NCBI GenBank assembly: GCA_035582835.1
Contig: JAYKAV010003355.1
Span: forward strand, 100,040 to 164,039
Reading direction: 5' to 3'
Origin: Phoebastria nigripes
Lineage: Eukaryota; Chordata; Aves; Procellariiformes; Diomedeidae
Length of the DNA stretch: 64,000 nt
Shown: positions 12,701-24,874 of the stretch, one piece after another
Layout of the letters: the number at the start of each line of letters is the position of its first letter
Numbering within the stretch: the stretch's first letter is position 1
Notes under the pieces: generated by a model
What the model was told of the DNA's origin: nothing
What the model saw: only the letters and a program-made list of their open reading frames with translations
Database searches by the model: none
Translations under genes and position numbers: made by a program

Positions 12701-15700
12701 TAAGCAGTCCTTAGGCACAGACAAATCCAAGTAGAAGAACAATCTGTGTGTTGATATTTTTATTTCACATGGCTTTGCTTATAAATCCAAATCCTGCAAA
12801 AGAACAGGAGCAGATCCTTTCTAAACCTGTATAGGTTGTATTTGGAATAGAGTGAAACTGCAACACAGGGAAGTTTATTATTCAAATACTTAAAAGCTGT
12901 GTTTGAGAATATGTCAAATGTCTTCCATATCAGAGCTTACACCATGGCTGAAGAAACTATATAAACCAAAAGGAAATCCCAGGAAATGAAGGAGTGAAAA
13001 CCATAGAGAGGAAAGATGGATTGTATGTTGAAAGTTAAGTGTGAGCAATCTGGAATATATTTTATCAAAAATTGCTTTTTAAATGGTACTTTCTCTTGCT
13101 ACAGAAGACATTATTGAACAAAAAAAACAAGCCCAATGCAATTAAATTTGAATTTATCACTCTATTATTTTAATATATTTACTCAGGGTTAACAACTCAT
13201 TAAGCACCAAATTGCTCAATCTTAATGAGTCCCTGATGGTGAAAACGAGCTGCCTACAACTGTACAGTAAAATAACAACAATGGCATGGCAGAAGGCTGT
13301 AATAAAAATCAAGTAAATGCTATTGAATATTTGGTGTGTGAATGCCAGACTGGTTTTGAGAAGTGGTGCCATTAACGTAGTTGAGTTGGTACATTGGCTG
13401 TAAGGCTATAAGGCTGTTTTTGTTTTCAGGAAAGGTACTTAATTTGATTTTGGCTTTTAAAAGAGGTTAAGAGGACAGATACTATATGTATACACATTGT
13501 TCGGTTGTTTTCCTCATTAAGTCCCAGGAAATTGGCAGGGGTGGGGGAAGTAATGCCAAGGAATCTGTTCTCTAAAGTCCTTCCTCTTCTATATGGTCTC
13601 TTTGAATAAACTGAGACTTTTCAGATGACAACGTTTCTCCCAGTCTTCCATTCCTAATACTGCAATGACTACAGGACACACTCAGTAGTAAGGCTGAATT
13701 AGGCCAGGTGTCTAACTAGAACACAGTAAGACTTAGTCCCTAGCCCTGACAATTTACCAGTGCCCAGTCTGACAAATGAATTTAACAAGTAGAAGGAGGA
13801 AGGAGTAGTTAAAACAATCATGTGGTTGAGTACTCAAAGATGTGTACAACTTGTAAGTTCTGAATGCTTAAATATTGAATTAATAAAGGATCATCATGAT
13901 AAAAACACACCTACTAAACCAGAGTCTAATGGCTTACATTAATTCTTGCGGTCCCATCAACTCGCTCCTACAGTTTTCTTCTGCAAGTATTCTTGCCTTT
14001 TTAATTATTCTTTTTTAAAACAACAGTATCTATAAATTCCAGGAAGGCTAATGGGCCTCTGTAAGATGTCCTTCTCCCTCATGATGGCAATTCCATGCTG
14101 CAGATAGGTTGGATTTGCTTAACTTTCTGACGCTTGCTGGCAAGATGACAAGGATCTCTCTCCCTGGGTGACACTCATCCACGGGTCAGATAGCTGGGCG
14201 GTATGTTCTCCTAACTGGGCAGGCTGTTGCTGTTAAGGTGTATACCAATGACATGACCCCTTCCTCAGCTGTCTCTTTTTTGCACCTCTGCCTGATCTGT
14301 CCTTCAACCTGTTTTGCACTGTGTAGGCAGAGGGATACAAGGAAAGTGCTCCTGAGGTTAGGCACTACAAGAGAGCTGAAAGTTGGGGGAAACTGGCTAA
14401 TTGTCGCATGTTGCTTCTCTTGTCTTCTGACTGGTATCAATTCTCATCTCATTTGCATGAAGGTGCCCATTTGGCTTCAGTAGTTGTGTTGATCGTTTAA
14501 CAGTGGTATAACTGGTTGAGGTAGACTCCTAAAAGCAGCANACTTGCATCACTTTACCTAGCAGTAAAGAGTAAAGTGAGGCAGACAAAACTGTGAGTAA
14601 CATCATCAAAATCTGCTGAATGCAAAGTAGAAGAGACTCTAGGCCTTTGCACAGAGTATCCTCTGTTTACTATTCATAGTACCTACAGCTAACTTGATGC
14701 CTTATTTTATGGATACCTCATGCCTGTGCCCAACACTGAAGCATTAACAAGAAGTCCGGCTTCTTCAGTATTTTTCTTAGAAGAAGAGTCCACGATATGG
14801 TCACCATCTCTGTTCTTGTGCAAAAGCCGATTTCCTGAATCCTGATTATGAAAACTTTGGCTCTGAATATACGTCTAGAAGAGACCTTGTTGCCTAATAA
14901 ACAAAAGGATAAACCTTATACTCTGCTCAGAANGCACTGGCAACAGCAGAAGGAAGAATGCTCAGCTGGCAAGCTGGTGGATTTTTTTCCTCCTTTCGAA
15001 GCAGCCCATAGGTTTCTAGCTGTGGTTTCAATGGAAGATGGAGAGAATTGCTGTGTGATCTAGGTATTTGTTTGTGACAGGTAACTATTGTTTTGGGAAT
15101 TTTATTTCTTGTATTCATGAAATAAGTGAAAGTCTCCATTCCGCAACCTGTCTCTTTTCGCTTCCTTCTCAAGAGGGCTCTCTTGACCTTGATGGATTGT
15201 CAGCTGCTAACATAACACTCGCTTTGTATAGAAGGAATTACTGGTCTAATGTAAAATGAGTTTCCTGGCACATAATCAGTATAAAAATCTTAAAGGAGGA
15301 AAGGGAAAAATGTGGCCTCATTTTTTTAGGTTGTCTTCTTAGTATATCGATTGTTTTGCAGCATTAGCATCCTCCACAGAGGGGAAGGTCAATACCTCTA
15401 GAACTCCTACTGCTCTCACCCACTTTTTAAAACAAAATTGAATCCAGTGTATTATTGAAATAAGAAGAGCATGTGCACGCAATTATATTTTTTCACTTTT
15501 TAAGTTACATTGAATAATGGACACCTGGCATATCAGCCATCAAACAGAAAATTAACTGTACTAACAGCAGTGCAGATTCAATGCTGATTTAATTCTGACT
15601 TCAGAAATTAATCATGTCCAACACGATGGACGGTTATTTAATGAGAAGGATTCATGGGTTCTAGAAACCACGCTACAAGCTAACAAATCAAATCTGATGC

Positions 15701-16000
15701 CATCACCTCCTTACATGTTTCGGCACCGCAGAATGGCTGGACAGCTTCCTTGCTCAATACAGCCAGGAAGTGGGGGATTACAACAGGAATCAAACTCTTT
15801 GAGCTGCTGGGCGTGTGAATGTGCAATTCTGAACTAAACTTGCACACAAATAATTAATGTAATAATAGGCAAAATAGTAGCAGAAAACAAACCCTATGAA
15901 CATTTTCCAGAAATAATTACTAANTGGTAGTTTTCCATGTTCATAGATCATTATAAAATACCAGTGGTATTTTTAGAGACAAAATTAACTGAGAAGTTTT
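9761..16000. other. Noncoding DNA, unique-looking
   Basis: No gene or repeat recognised in 6.2 kb. It includes a short (TC)n run at 9904-9915. The stretches 10841-11150 and 15490-15850 are rich in TAATTA-like cores and lack low-complexity runs, which I flag as possible conserved noncoding elements in the findings. Short ORFs on both strands overlap each other (for example 14186-14483). Isolated N bases lie at 14541, 14933 and 15924. Confidence 0.55.
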
Positions 16001-16071
16001 AGGAGGTTTTGGGGTTTTGGTTTGGGTTGGGGTTTTTTTGTGTGGTGGTTCTTTCTTTTTTTTTTTTTTTA
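16001..16071 (+). repeat. G/T-rich low-complexity tract
   Basis: The plus strand reads AGGAGGTTTTGGGGTTTTGG then TTTGGGTTGGGG, followed by a T-rich run that ends in a 15-T tract and AG. It has five or more clustered GG or longer runs separated by 1-4 T, which could allow a two-tetrad G-quadruplex. The final T tract plus AG also resembles a strong splice acceptor, but no convincing exon follows. Confidence 0.75.
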
Positions 16072-19000
16072 GATTTTGTTGTTATGATTTTTATATTTTT
16101 GCTTAGTATTTTAACTGAATTTAGTGCTAACAATGGCTGTGAAAAGGATAATGACAGTCTCTGTTAATTTGATTAGCAATTATATCACAGGCATGGTCTA
16201 TGGAAAAGTTCTTGTATCCCCAACTTTCTGCACCTGATTGGGTGGCTTCTTGGGGGTCTATGAGACAGTCAGTGTCTGGGGATTGGGTTTTTTTTGGTGA
16301 AAGTGTCAAAAGCAAGGGAAAGTGATTATTGTTCACTTCACTGAATCTGTAAAATGGACATATCTGCCCACTGGCAACTGAACTAAATTCCATCTACTGG
16401 TTTCATGAAGTCCACTGAATATGTGATAGATAGTGGTGGCTTTCAGCCTGTTTTTATATAGATCAAATTGGAACTGGTAAGCCAGAGGCTAGAAGTTTCA
16501 ATGCTTTTCCTTATAGGCATCTAATATTTTGTTCCCTTCAGCAATTTAGCCTCAATAAAATATTTTTTTGTTGGAGGACCTTCTATGAATAAATCTGCTT
16601 CACTCTGGAGAAGGTACTACATGGTTTAACCTTCATTGCTCTGTATTCTATAGTTAAAGTAAAGAGGTGATGTCAGAGGTACTTTCACTAAGGTAGCAAC
16701 ATATGTGTTACATTATCATGTTATTTTTCAGTACCTGGAGAACATTCATTAGGAAAGGCCATCAGAGCGGTGATAAATGGCTTACATCAGTTTTTGTGCA
16801 TCCAAGTTGTTCCTCTGGGAGACTCAGTCTTCATCACTTCCTATTCAGAGGAACAAAGTAAGTCGTCAATTTGTTTGTGGCTAAAATTCCACTGAAAGTG
16901 TAAGATGCAGTTACTGTTATTTTGCTGCTGCTAGAGAACTGCTGATGGGAGATACAGGCATAGATGCCATAGCTGTATATCTGTCATCTCATGTACCAGT
17001 AAATGCTGCTTGATCTTGTCTTGCCTCTAGTTCTTTTATGCAAACTCGCTCTCATCCTGACAAAGATAACTTGAATTTCTTTGTACATTCTTTCACTTCT
17101 AGCCTAGTCAACATTCTTTCAATATGTTAGCTACCTGAAACCTTTTGCAGCACTGATCTCTGACTCTGAAGTGCTGTGAACTCTTAGGAACAGCAAGTAA
17201 TTGTGCTCAAGAAACAATCGTACAACTGTGATAATCTTAAAGGGAATCACGTTCTGGCAAATACATTTGCAGCTAATCTTGAAAGATACAGGTTTGGTCT
17301 GAGGAAAGAAGAGACCTAAGGAGTTGACTGGTAAGGTCAAAACCACATTTTTCACATTTTGCTAAAGCTGATGCGAATGTAAAGATAACATTTTCATAAG
17401 TAAATAAATATCCTTTGGTTTATCAGGCTTTGAGGCATATCAAGGGTGGGGAGAAGTGCACCATTTCTAGGTGAAGTTGTGACATCACCACTTTAAGGTC
17501 TTGTTTTCAGTCTTGTATACTTCCAGCGATTTTTAGCATTAGGGGGAGAATTTTCAATGATGAATTATTTTTTAAAAATCTAGTCAAAATCACTCAGCCA
17601 TGTTTGAGAGTGAAGCGGAGGGAAAATAGTTGTTTATTTTCCTTTGTTCTGCAAGTGGAGGCCACGCGTGGCAGTTTTGTAGGAGCTAGTGTGTGGAGGA
17701 GAGGTATTTGAACTTTCAGTCCTCCTGTGCATGATGCTGTGGTTGAAAGGGTGCGTCTCCATTAAGGCAGTTAGTGATGCTGCTAAAGAATCCAATGGCA
17801 GAATTGGAAAAGAAAAAATGCGGAGCTTGCTTAGAAAATAAATTGTGAATAGAAGCTACTATGTAGAAATGGCTTGGCAGTTTTTCATTGCAAAGCAGTG
17901 GGGTAAAAATGTGATTACAGTGACATGCACTGTATTCAATAATGGTCCGGGTCTGAGATGCAACATTCAGCTGTACTCTGATGCCTCTGTAATGCCAAGG
18001 GAATGTCTGAATGATTCTCGCTTCTCTGGGAGGTACAGCTAAGGGATTCCTGTGTAATTCTAATGTGGAAAGTAGAAGAGAAAAATTCTGACCTGCCTCC
18101 CTTTTGTGGGAATGTTTCCTTCTCCTGTAATATTCTGCTTTTCCTTCTAGCCATAGAGCATGATAGGAGAAAGTAGATAATTTAGGAAAGTCTTGTTTAT
18201 GAGCACGGATGAGCAAGCTTGGTGTTGACAATTTAGGATGATGATTATCAAATATGGAAGGTATATGAAGAGCTCTGAAAGCTCCTTAGTTGACTCCTCA
18301 AGCAGGACTTTACTGCGGAGAGCAAAAAGACACAGTGCATTCCTCCTGTCTCAATGCAAATTGAAGGCCAAATTATTAGTAAAAGGACTGTGTGTCATGG
18401 AACCATCTTCCTCTGTCTGGGGGCTNGCCTATTCTGGCTCTGTTACTAGTCTTCCCTCTCTGCTGCACTACCAGGGACCTCTTCAACAAGCTGAGAAATT
18501 CCTACTCTACACTGGAAAAAACTCTAGGCAAACCAAGCACATACACTATGTAAAGTATACAGGAAAACTGATCGATTTAATATTGATGATGCACAGTAAC
18601 AAAAAGACTAGGGAGGAAAGGATGAGGGGAAGGTATCCAGTTGTGAAGGAGTAGTAAGGGCTAAAGTAAAAGTTCTCATACCCCAGTGCTCTGTGAAGGC
18701 CTAGAGTAGGGTTAGAGGATTGGAAAAAAGCCAAATCAATTAATAAAGACAGGTGCATCTAATGATGCTATGAAAGAAGCTTATATATGCAGGTAAAATA
18801 ATTTCCATTACAAATAGCAAGAAGCTTCTCTGACCACTGTATTATCCCTTACAGAATCCAGTTTAGATCACTCTCTCTCTTCCAAGTTAGTCCTTAATGG
18901 ATCAGTTAGGGCTACAGAAGCTGTATCTGTGTGGGCTAATGACACAATAACCTTGCCTTGCGCAAGCAGTGAGTTGGCTCCTGTCTTCATGGTGCATCAG

Positions 19001-20474
19001 TTACCCTATCTAGAACTTGCCAGGAAGGATGTATTTATCCTTGCTAAGGAATATCCTTGGGTGGCAGTTATTATTTAAATNGAGAAATGTTTCTTGATCG
19101 CTTAAACATGTGAACTGTTTGCAGGCTGGCAGCTGTAGCACATCACTCAAACGGTGTGGCAGTTCTCACAGACAGACATAGAGCTTAAGCTCCCAGCACA
19201 CTCCCAGCTCGTCCTTCCATGTCATACGTGAGGCTTCACCATCTCAGCTAAAAGCTATCCTGTCACTGCTCTTCCTACGGCTGCCACCGCGATACTGCTC
19301 AGCAGGGGCATGACTCAGGTCCAACTGAAGTCAGTAGGAAATATCCAGCTGGCTTCCTGAATGCCGTGCATGAATTCAGCGAGCTGAGGATGTGCAAATA
19401 TAGAACAGACATCAGTGATGTGTGTTCGGGCAGCACTGCTGGGACCTGTGCTGCGGCTCCTTCAAATTCAACGTCCTGGGTGCATGTGTGGAAGCAGCTG
19501 TGGCCTGGAGGATGCTTCAGGGAGCAGCTGGCTTGGTTGCTTGTTTCCACCTTGCTCTGAGAACAGCAATCCCTTTCTGAACAGCAATGCCCACATTGGC
19601 CCTGTTTTGTCAGGGTTGGTCTTGGTGTGTTTGTGTCTGCAGCCGTGCACCACAGTAGCCTTGTTCTGTGGCAGGTGGACTGTGATGGTGGGGGAAGGGT
19701 ACCATGTGTGCACCATTTTTATTGCTGGCCAGCATGAAAGAGAAGGAGAGGATGCCAGCTATTACATCAAACCTTGGAACAAGAGGTGTGCAGGAGAAAN
19801 GTGCTCTGGAGTTCTTGCTGGCAGATCATGCCGACTGATGAAAGAATTGCCTGATTTGGATAATAAAAATGCCTTGAACTGTAAGCTGAAGCTTTGTAAC
19901 AGTTGTACGCTGTAGAAGTAGTTAACGAGACTTTCTTTCTTTGAGCTTTGGAAAGTCTCCAAGACCCGCTCAAGAGAGAAATTAGCAAATGTCTTTTTGT
20001 TACCTGAAGCAAAATTGTCTTGCTGAAATGCAGAGAAGTACTCTTTCCATCATCACCACCTAATCAAAACCAAAGTGGTTGTGGTGGGGGAACGAAAAGA
20101 GTGGGACTATAGGGAAAAAAGACAGAGGTAAATTAAGACTAATTGAAGGGGGAGGAGGAGAAGTGGTTTGAAAATTATCCAAGGTTTTTCTAAGCAGTGG
20201 GTCCTACGGCTGCAAACATCAGTTCATTCTGGAAATCTATTTCTCATGTGAAAAGTGATTAGTGGAAGGCTTATATGCTAGCAGAATACAAGGAAAACTA
20301 AACAGGAGTCTTAGCACAGAAATGTTTTTGGCATTGATCTGTCCTCTAGACCCGCTTACAAATAGGACGTGCATTCATCAAGAACTGGAGTTTGCACTGG
20401 CAGGTCTCATTTTTAGTGTTTATTTCAGTGATCTAGTGTAGCATGTAAGTTCTGCTCCTTTTTAGCTTAAAGAA
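16072..20474. other. Noncoding DNA holding one exon-like segment
   Basis: No gene can be named. The exon-like segment at 16732-16857 is listed separately. The 171-codon minus-strand frame at 17716-18231 is the longest uninterrupted frame outside repeats except for the hAT and CR1 frames. It has no recognisable domain, is overlapped by a plus-strand frame, and is within chance expectation for 64 kb. The 138-codon frame at 18238-18654 and the 166-codon frame at 19415-19915 both contain an N and are equally unsupported. Confidence 0.5.
16732..16857 (+). other. Candidate coding exon, unidentified
   Basis: The segment is preceded by ATGTTATTTTTCAG (an acceptor-like site ending at 16731) and followed by GTAAGT at 16858-16863, a consensus-like donor. 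It is 126 nt. Read from the third base it is open for 41 codons, beginning PGEHSLGKAIRAV and ending SVFITSYSEEQ, so it would be a phase 1-1 exon. The other two frames each meet a stop at or before the donor. Hydrophobic residues are spaced as in a folded domain, but I do not recognise the family. Other splice-bounded open segments exist in this window by chance, so this stays a candidate. Confidence 0.25.
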
Positions 20475-20695
20475 TCCACTGAGGTTTAATGGACTGAGGT
20501 TCAAGGACTGTGAGCGAGCATTCCTGAACTGACCCATTTTTGCCACTGTTTTGCAGTATGTTCTTCTGGGCATCTGTCGCAGCTGTCTGCTCTCTGGCCT
20601 TAGTTTCCCCCTTTGTAAATGTGAATAGCTCTTGAGAAGTGTGGTATGAGAAGTAAAGTTATTTGAATCTGTAAGATACAAAGCTGTGAAAAAGC
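20475..20695 (-). repeat. MIR-type SINE relic, near full length
   Basis: The plus strand carries the reverse complement of MIR in order: TGGACTGAGGTTCAAGGACT, GACCCATTTTTGCCACTG, TTCTTCTGGGCATCTGTC, TCTCTGGCCTTAGTTTCCCC, CTTTGTAAATGTGAATAGC, then a weaker tail around GTGGTATGAGAAGTAAAG. These align with the GGACTGGGA, CTCTGCCACTG, CCTTGGGCAAGTCAC, CCTCAGTTTCCCC and TCTGTAAAATGGG blocks. This is one of the clearest SINE relics in the window. The minus-strand open frame at 20433-20681 is a by-product of it. Confidence 0.8.
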
Positions 20696-21304
20696 AATGA
20701 GCTGGGGAAATGATATGACTTGGTCTTTTAGAATAATGGACTACCTACATCTGCTCATTTCTAACTTCTGAGATTCTGTTCTGACCTGTAAGTGCAGGGC
20801 TGGTCCTCACTACAGTGGCCTTCATGTCAATGGCAGCAGTAAATTAAGAATGCAGATCTATTTTGAGGCTTTAGGTCTGTTTGATGTTTCTGAACCTTCC
20901 TTGCTCTCACATGAAGCAGTCATGTTGAAGGCTAATTAAATGTGGGCGAGCATATTTGATCCTTCCCATTGTTTCTTGTCAGTCTGTCTGCTAAAAATCA
21001 TGGGTTACACCAGCTCGTCAAGCAGGAGGCCAAAAGGCAGAAAGAGACATCAGTAGATTATGTATGAATCAGTGGCAGGCAGGCAGAAGGGAAAGGTTAA
21101 GGAGGGGACATTATAATGCTTCAGTGCTACTTGGTTGAATTACTGCAGTGCAACCTTTCTAAGAGGAGGTGACACAGAACTGTAACTATTTGATGTGTCA
21201 GTGAACAATGGGCTGGTAATTAAACACAAGATTTAGGAATTATAAAATTTGTTTATAGTTTTTAACGTATTGCCTGGAAAAGTCTTGATTTTCTTTTTTT
21301 TTCT
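20696..21304. other. Noncoding DNA, no gene recognised
   Basis: Nothing classifiable. The phrase TTCATGTCAATGGCAGCAG near 20820 recalls the CTTCAATGGGAG-like phrase of old amniote repeats, but is too short to call. Confidence 0.5.
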
Positions 21305-21440
21305 GTGTTGCAGTTTCCCTCTGCAAAATAGACCCAATACCTCCTTCAAAATACAATTAAAAGGCTTGTGTCATGAATATTCATAGAGTGCTTTGAGATA
21401 TTTGGCAAAAGATGATCTGTAAATACAAGGAATTGCTACA
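21305..21440 (-). repeat. MIR-type SINE relic containing a palindrome
   Basis: The plus strand reads TTGCAGTTTCCCTCTGCAAA, then CAATACCTCCTTCAAAATAC, then GAGTGCTTTGAGATATTTGG and GATGATCTGTAAATACAAGG. This matches the reverse complement of MIR including its sauropsid-type end (CAGTTTCCCCATCTGTAAAA, AATACCTCC, GTGCTTTGAGATC, GCTATATAAATACAAAG). Between the blocks lies the perfect palindrome ATGAATATTCAT at 21373-21384. An N at 21490 lies just outside. Confidence 0.75.
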
Positions 21441-24400
21441 CTTCTATTAAACTTTTGTCAGCAAACGTTCATTTAATCCTTAAACCACANAATGTACACA
21501 GACATTCCTGAAAGAGCTTATTACTGAAACAGAAACATTGAAACCAAAAGTTGCATTCTTTCATTCTTAGTGTATAGGAACAGGAAAGCTCAAAGAATTT
21601 AGGAGCCACCTGCTGTCAGGGTAAAGGCCAATAATTTTAAATTTCTGTGGGCCTTACAAAGCACACCCAAAGAAGAATTAAACAAAAACAGAGAACGAGT
21701 AGAGTAAATCACATTTGAGAAAGTCACCTCTGAGGTCTCAGTGGGCTCCATCCTTCTTTATTTTCCAATTCCAGGTGCTCATAATACCAGTAAGAGTCCC
21801 AACTCCTGTACTTTTGAAGTCAGTGTCAACTTTTCTGCTAGCTACAGTGGGAATGATACAAAGCCCCAGTTAAGGATGAAAAGTCTGTGGTGTTTAATGT
21901 GTTTCTGATTCCCAGTTCCTGTTTCTAGCTTTCATTATATGGTTAGTGACAGTGAACTCCTTTGGGGTCTGGCTGTGTGTAGTGCATGTAGGAGACCTAA
22001 ATGGCTAAGGCCACCAACAGGATGTATGCAGTATGTTTAGAAAATTGTCACCACAAATGTTACCATTTTTTGGACAGCTTTCCTAGATAGTTATTTGTAT
22101 TAGCCAAGGTCTGAGAAGACCATGAGAAAAGGTAACTTAACCTAAAATCTAGAGATCAGTTAGAAACTGGCATTCCCAAGGGAGGGATAACTGATTGCGG
22201 TTTTCTTGCACCTTCCTCAGAACAGAGTGGTCTACAAGTAATGAAATAGGAACTGTGACTGTAATTACCACGATGAATTGGTATAGCTGCCCCCCAGGGC
22301 TAAATTTTCACTAATGCTTGTGTGCACCTTTCCTGGGAGCAAGATAAATATTTTTATAGTAACATGCATCTGTCCATCAACAGAGATACTATAAGCAGTT
22401 TTAATTTTTATTTTCAAAAGTCTTCCAGGAAAAGCCCTGATGTTTTGTTCTGGAGGCAACGGATTTGAACAGATGTTTATATACACTTCCGCATCTGCAT
22501 GTGCCCTTGTGTGCTTCATTGTCCCTTGGCTATATGTATGGTATTTATGAAATCACCAGTTAGCTGTCCCATAACTAGCTTTAATGGCATTCTTATATGC
22601 TTTGTAAATTGAGTCTCATAATCTGATAGAACTGTTTGTCTTATGTCACTGAATGAATCCTGTTTGAAACTTTCAAACTTTCACCTTTCAGAGTTGCTCA
22701 TATTTATTTCAGATGGAAGAAATGCAGTGAAGCTGTTTGAAATAAATATTTCAACTCCAACGAAAGCCACAGAGAGAAAGTGTGTATACAAGATCCGGCT
22801 GCGGAAGGACTGCTACTCACTTATTTATGAGTGTAAACAGAAAGACCAATTAATGCAGAGACCTTTAGAAAGGTTTGGAGCACAGAGTGACCATAGATAG
22901 TCTTTCACAGATGTGTTTCTCAGCCTGGGTATCTTGCCTTCACTAGGGACCTGAATCCTTCCTAGTTATGTCATCCACTTATGTCCAAAACTGCTACAAA
23001 CGTCTTGGGTAAATCTTAAGCAGATTGTTTTTTCTGTTGTTTTCTAGTTTCTCTAGAAATGACTCTTAGTATTTTTGTCCCTCTCTTGCAAAACAAATTA
23101 GTCATTTAGAGGGTTTTTTTATTCTATTTGTCTTCTGTTCACTGTAATTTTGAAATACTTAAGTGGAAATTCCACTGCTTGTAGTACATATGCGGTTCCA
23201 AAACCTTTCAATAGTAAGATCCTTTATGATTTACAGGGTGAATACTTGGAATCTGGTATTACATCCAGGCATTGCTGCTTGAAAGGCCTGGAGTTTACAT
23301 TCCTTGTGTATATTGTGATCAACTTCTGTTGTTACTGTTGGCACTTTTATTATTCAGGTGTTGTATATTTATTGATGTAGTGTTTGGGTCAAGGCTTTTG
23401 GTTTGGTTTTACTTAATTAGGGTGATGTATAAAGGGTGTATAATTTTGAACTAGAAGCTGCAAATGTCTTAACTGCTTTTTTTTTTCATAGCCCTCTCGA
23501 CTCCATCTCATAACACATTCTCACACATTTTGTAATGCCCAGAATCCCTTTCCTGGGAGCTTTGCTGGGAATAATTAATAGAATATGTTCTTTTCAGTCT
23601 TGGAACATGTTAGTATTAGAACAGTTGTGAATTAGGTTGTCTGTAAATATGCCAATGGTATTTTATCAAAACTGGAACTATTTTGTGGTAAGGAGTAAAG
23701 TGCAGATGTAGCTGGTCAATTCTGTGGAACACTGTTTTCTTTCATCAACAAGCCCACAACACTACCATCTCACATGTCTGTCTGTCCTCCAATCTCTTTT
23801 TGGTTCTTTTCTGCTTTATTACAGGGATTGCACACAAAATTAGTTATCAGTCTCGCCACATATTGCATTGCTGGTGATGGCCAATATTGAATTATGAGGG
23901 ATGTTACACAATTTTCAACAGTCTAATTGCTTCTCCTGTACCCAGTGAAACGTTACATTAAATAGCAACAGTAACGAGGTTGCATTCGATTTCCATAATA
24001 CATTGGTGGGATTTCATTACTAAAGGCTCTAGCATTTAGTCATGTGGCTCTATCTCCATCTATGTGTTGCATCTGAATCATTTTGTCCAGGGCAAATTCC
24101 TAATAAGGACTATGTGGTGCATGACGGGCTGCAGGAGGAAAAATTGATAGAATAAGGCTATGGCGAGGGAAATGTGATACAGCAAATGTGTATGTATAGA
24201 CCATTTCTGAACTAATAAGGCACTGTTTGTCAGTAAGGGTCCTAGAACTGTAAATGAAGTGTGAAGCACCCCATCACCACCATGGTGTCAGGACAGGAAG
24301 AGGTGATAATTGGTTGGGAATGGGGTGTGGGCTGAATTGGCAGATACTGGCTTATGCCAAAGAAAATGAGAAAACATAGCTCTTCTGTTTGGTCTTTTTG

Positions 24401-24874
24401 ACATTACTGTCACAGGTCTTGTCTCAAGAGCTAACCAACACTGAAACTGGTCAGTATTCTTGTATTTTTCCTTTGGCAATCACCAAGGCACTGCAGCGAT
24501 TAATTTGACTCCAGTGCACNGTCTTCCTTCCTTCAGGTTAAATATTGTACATAACATTCCATTTTCTTGTACTATAACAGAATTTTTTTTTTAAACAGTA
24601 AAAATGAGCAGAGGTCCTTACTATCTCAGCCTATGAAAGGATGTTCTTAGCCATAGGCATGGAGCACCATATTTGCAGTAAGCAAAATTTATCCATCCCT
24701 AAAAATGCTATTTCACTTCCATCTGAGGATGGATTCCTGCCATAAATCTGCTGTAGTACTGTGATGTTTTGGGGTGGGATGCAGCAACTCGTCAGACATA
24801 GAAGGCTACTTTGATGTGATAGAATTGTTCCTAGTTATGTTATGGAATCCTTTGAACTCAAAAGAGATAATGAA
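21441..24874. other. Noncoding DNA holding one exon-like segment
   Basis: No gene can be named. The exon-like segment at 22713-22872 is listed separately. Small ORFs on both strands (22265-22519, 23150-23454, 24078-24479) show no motifs. An N lies at 24520. Confidence 0.5.
22713..22872 (+). other. Candidate coding exon, unidentified
   Basis: It is preceded by TTTCAGAGTTGCTCATATTT then ATTTCAG (acceptor-like, ending 22712). The open frame starts at the third base with GRNAVKLFEINIST, passes KCVYKIRLRKDCYSLIYECK, and stays open to a TAG at 22898-22900. The segment keeps four CpG sites in CpG-poor surroundings, including GATCCGGCTGCGG. A possible donor is AAAG|GTTTGG at 22873, which is weak; an internal GTAAAC at about 22832 is another option. 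The phase-1 start is compatible with the phase-1 end of the candidate at 16732-16857. No family was recognised. Confidence 0.22.

Noticed and set aside
17716..18231. 171-codon minus-strand ORF
   Set aside because: No recognisable domain, contained overlapping frames on the other strand, and about one such length is expected by chance in 64 kb read in six frames.
18238..18654. 138-codon plus-strand ORF
   Set aside because: Contains an N, no motif, no splice or promoter context that favours it.
19415..19915. 166-codon plus-strand ORF
   Set aside because: Contains an ambiguous base, overlaps opposing ORFs at 19299-19716 and 19762-20012, and has no family resemblance.
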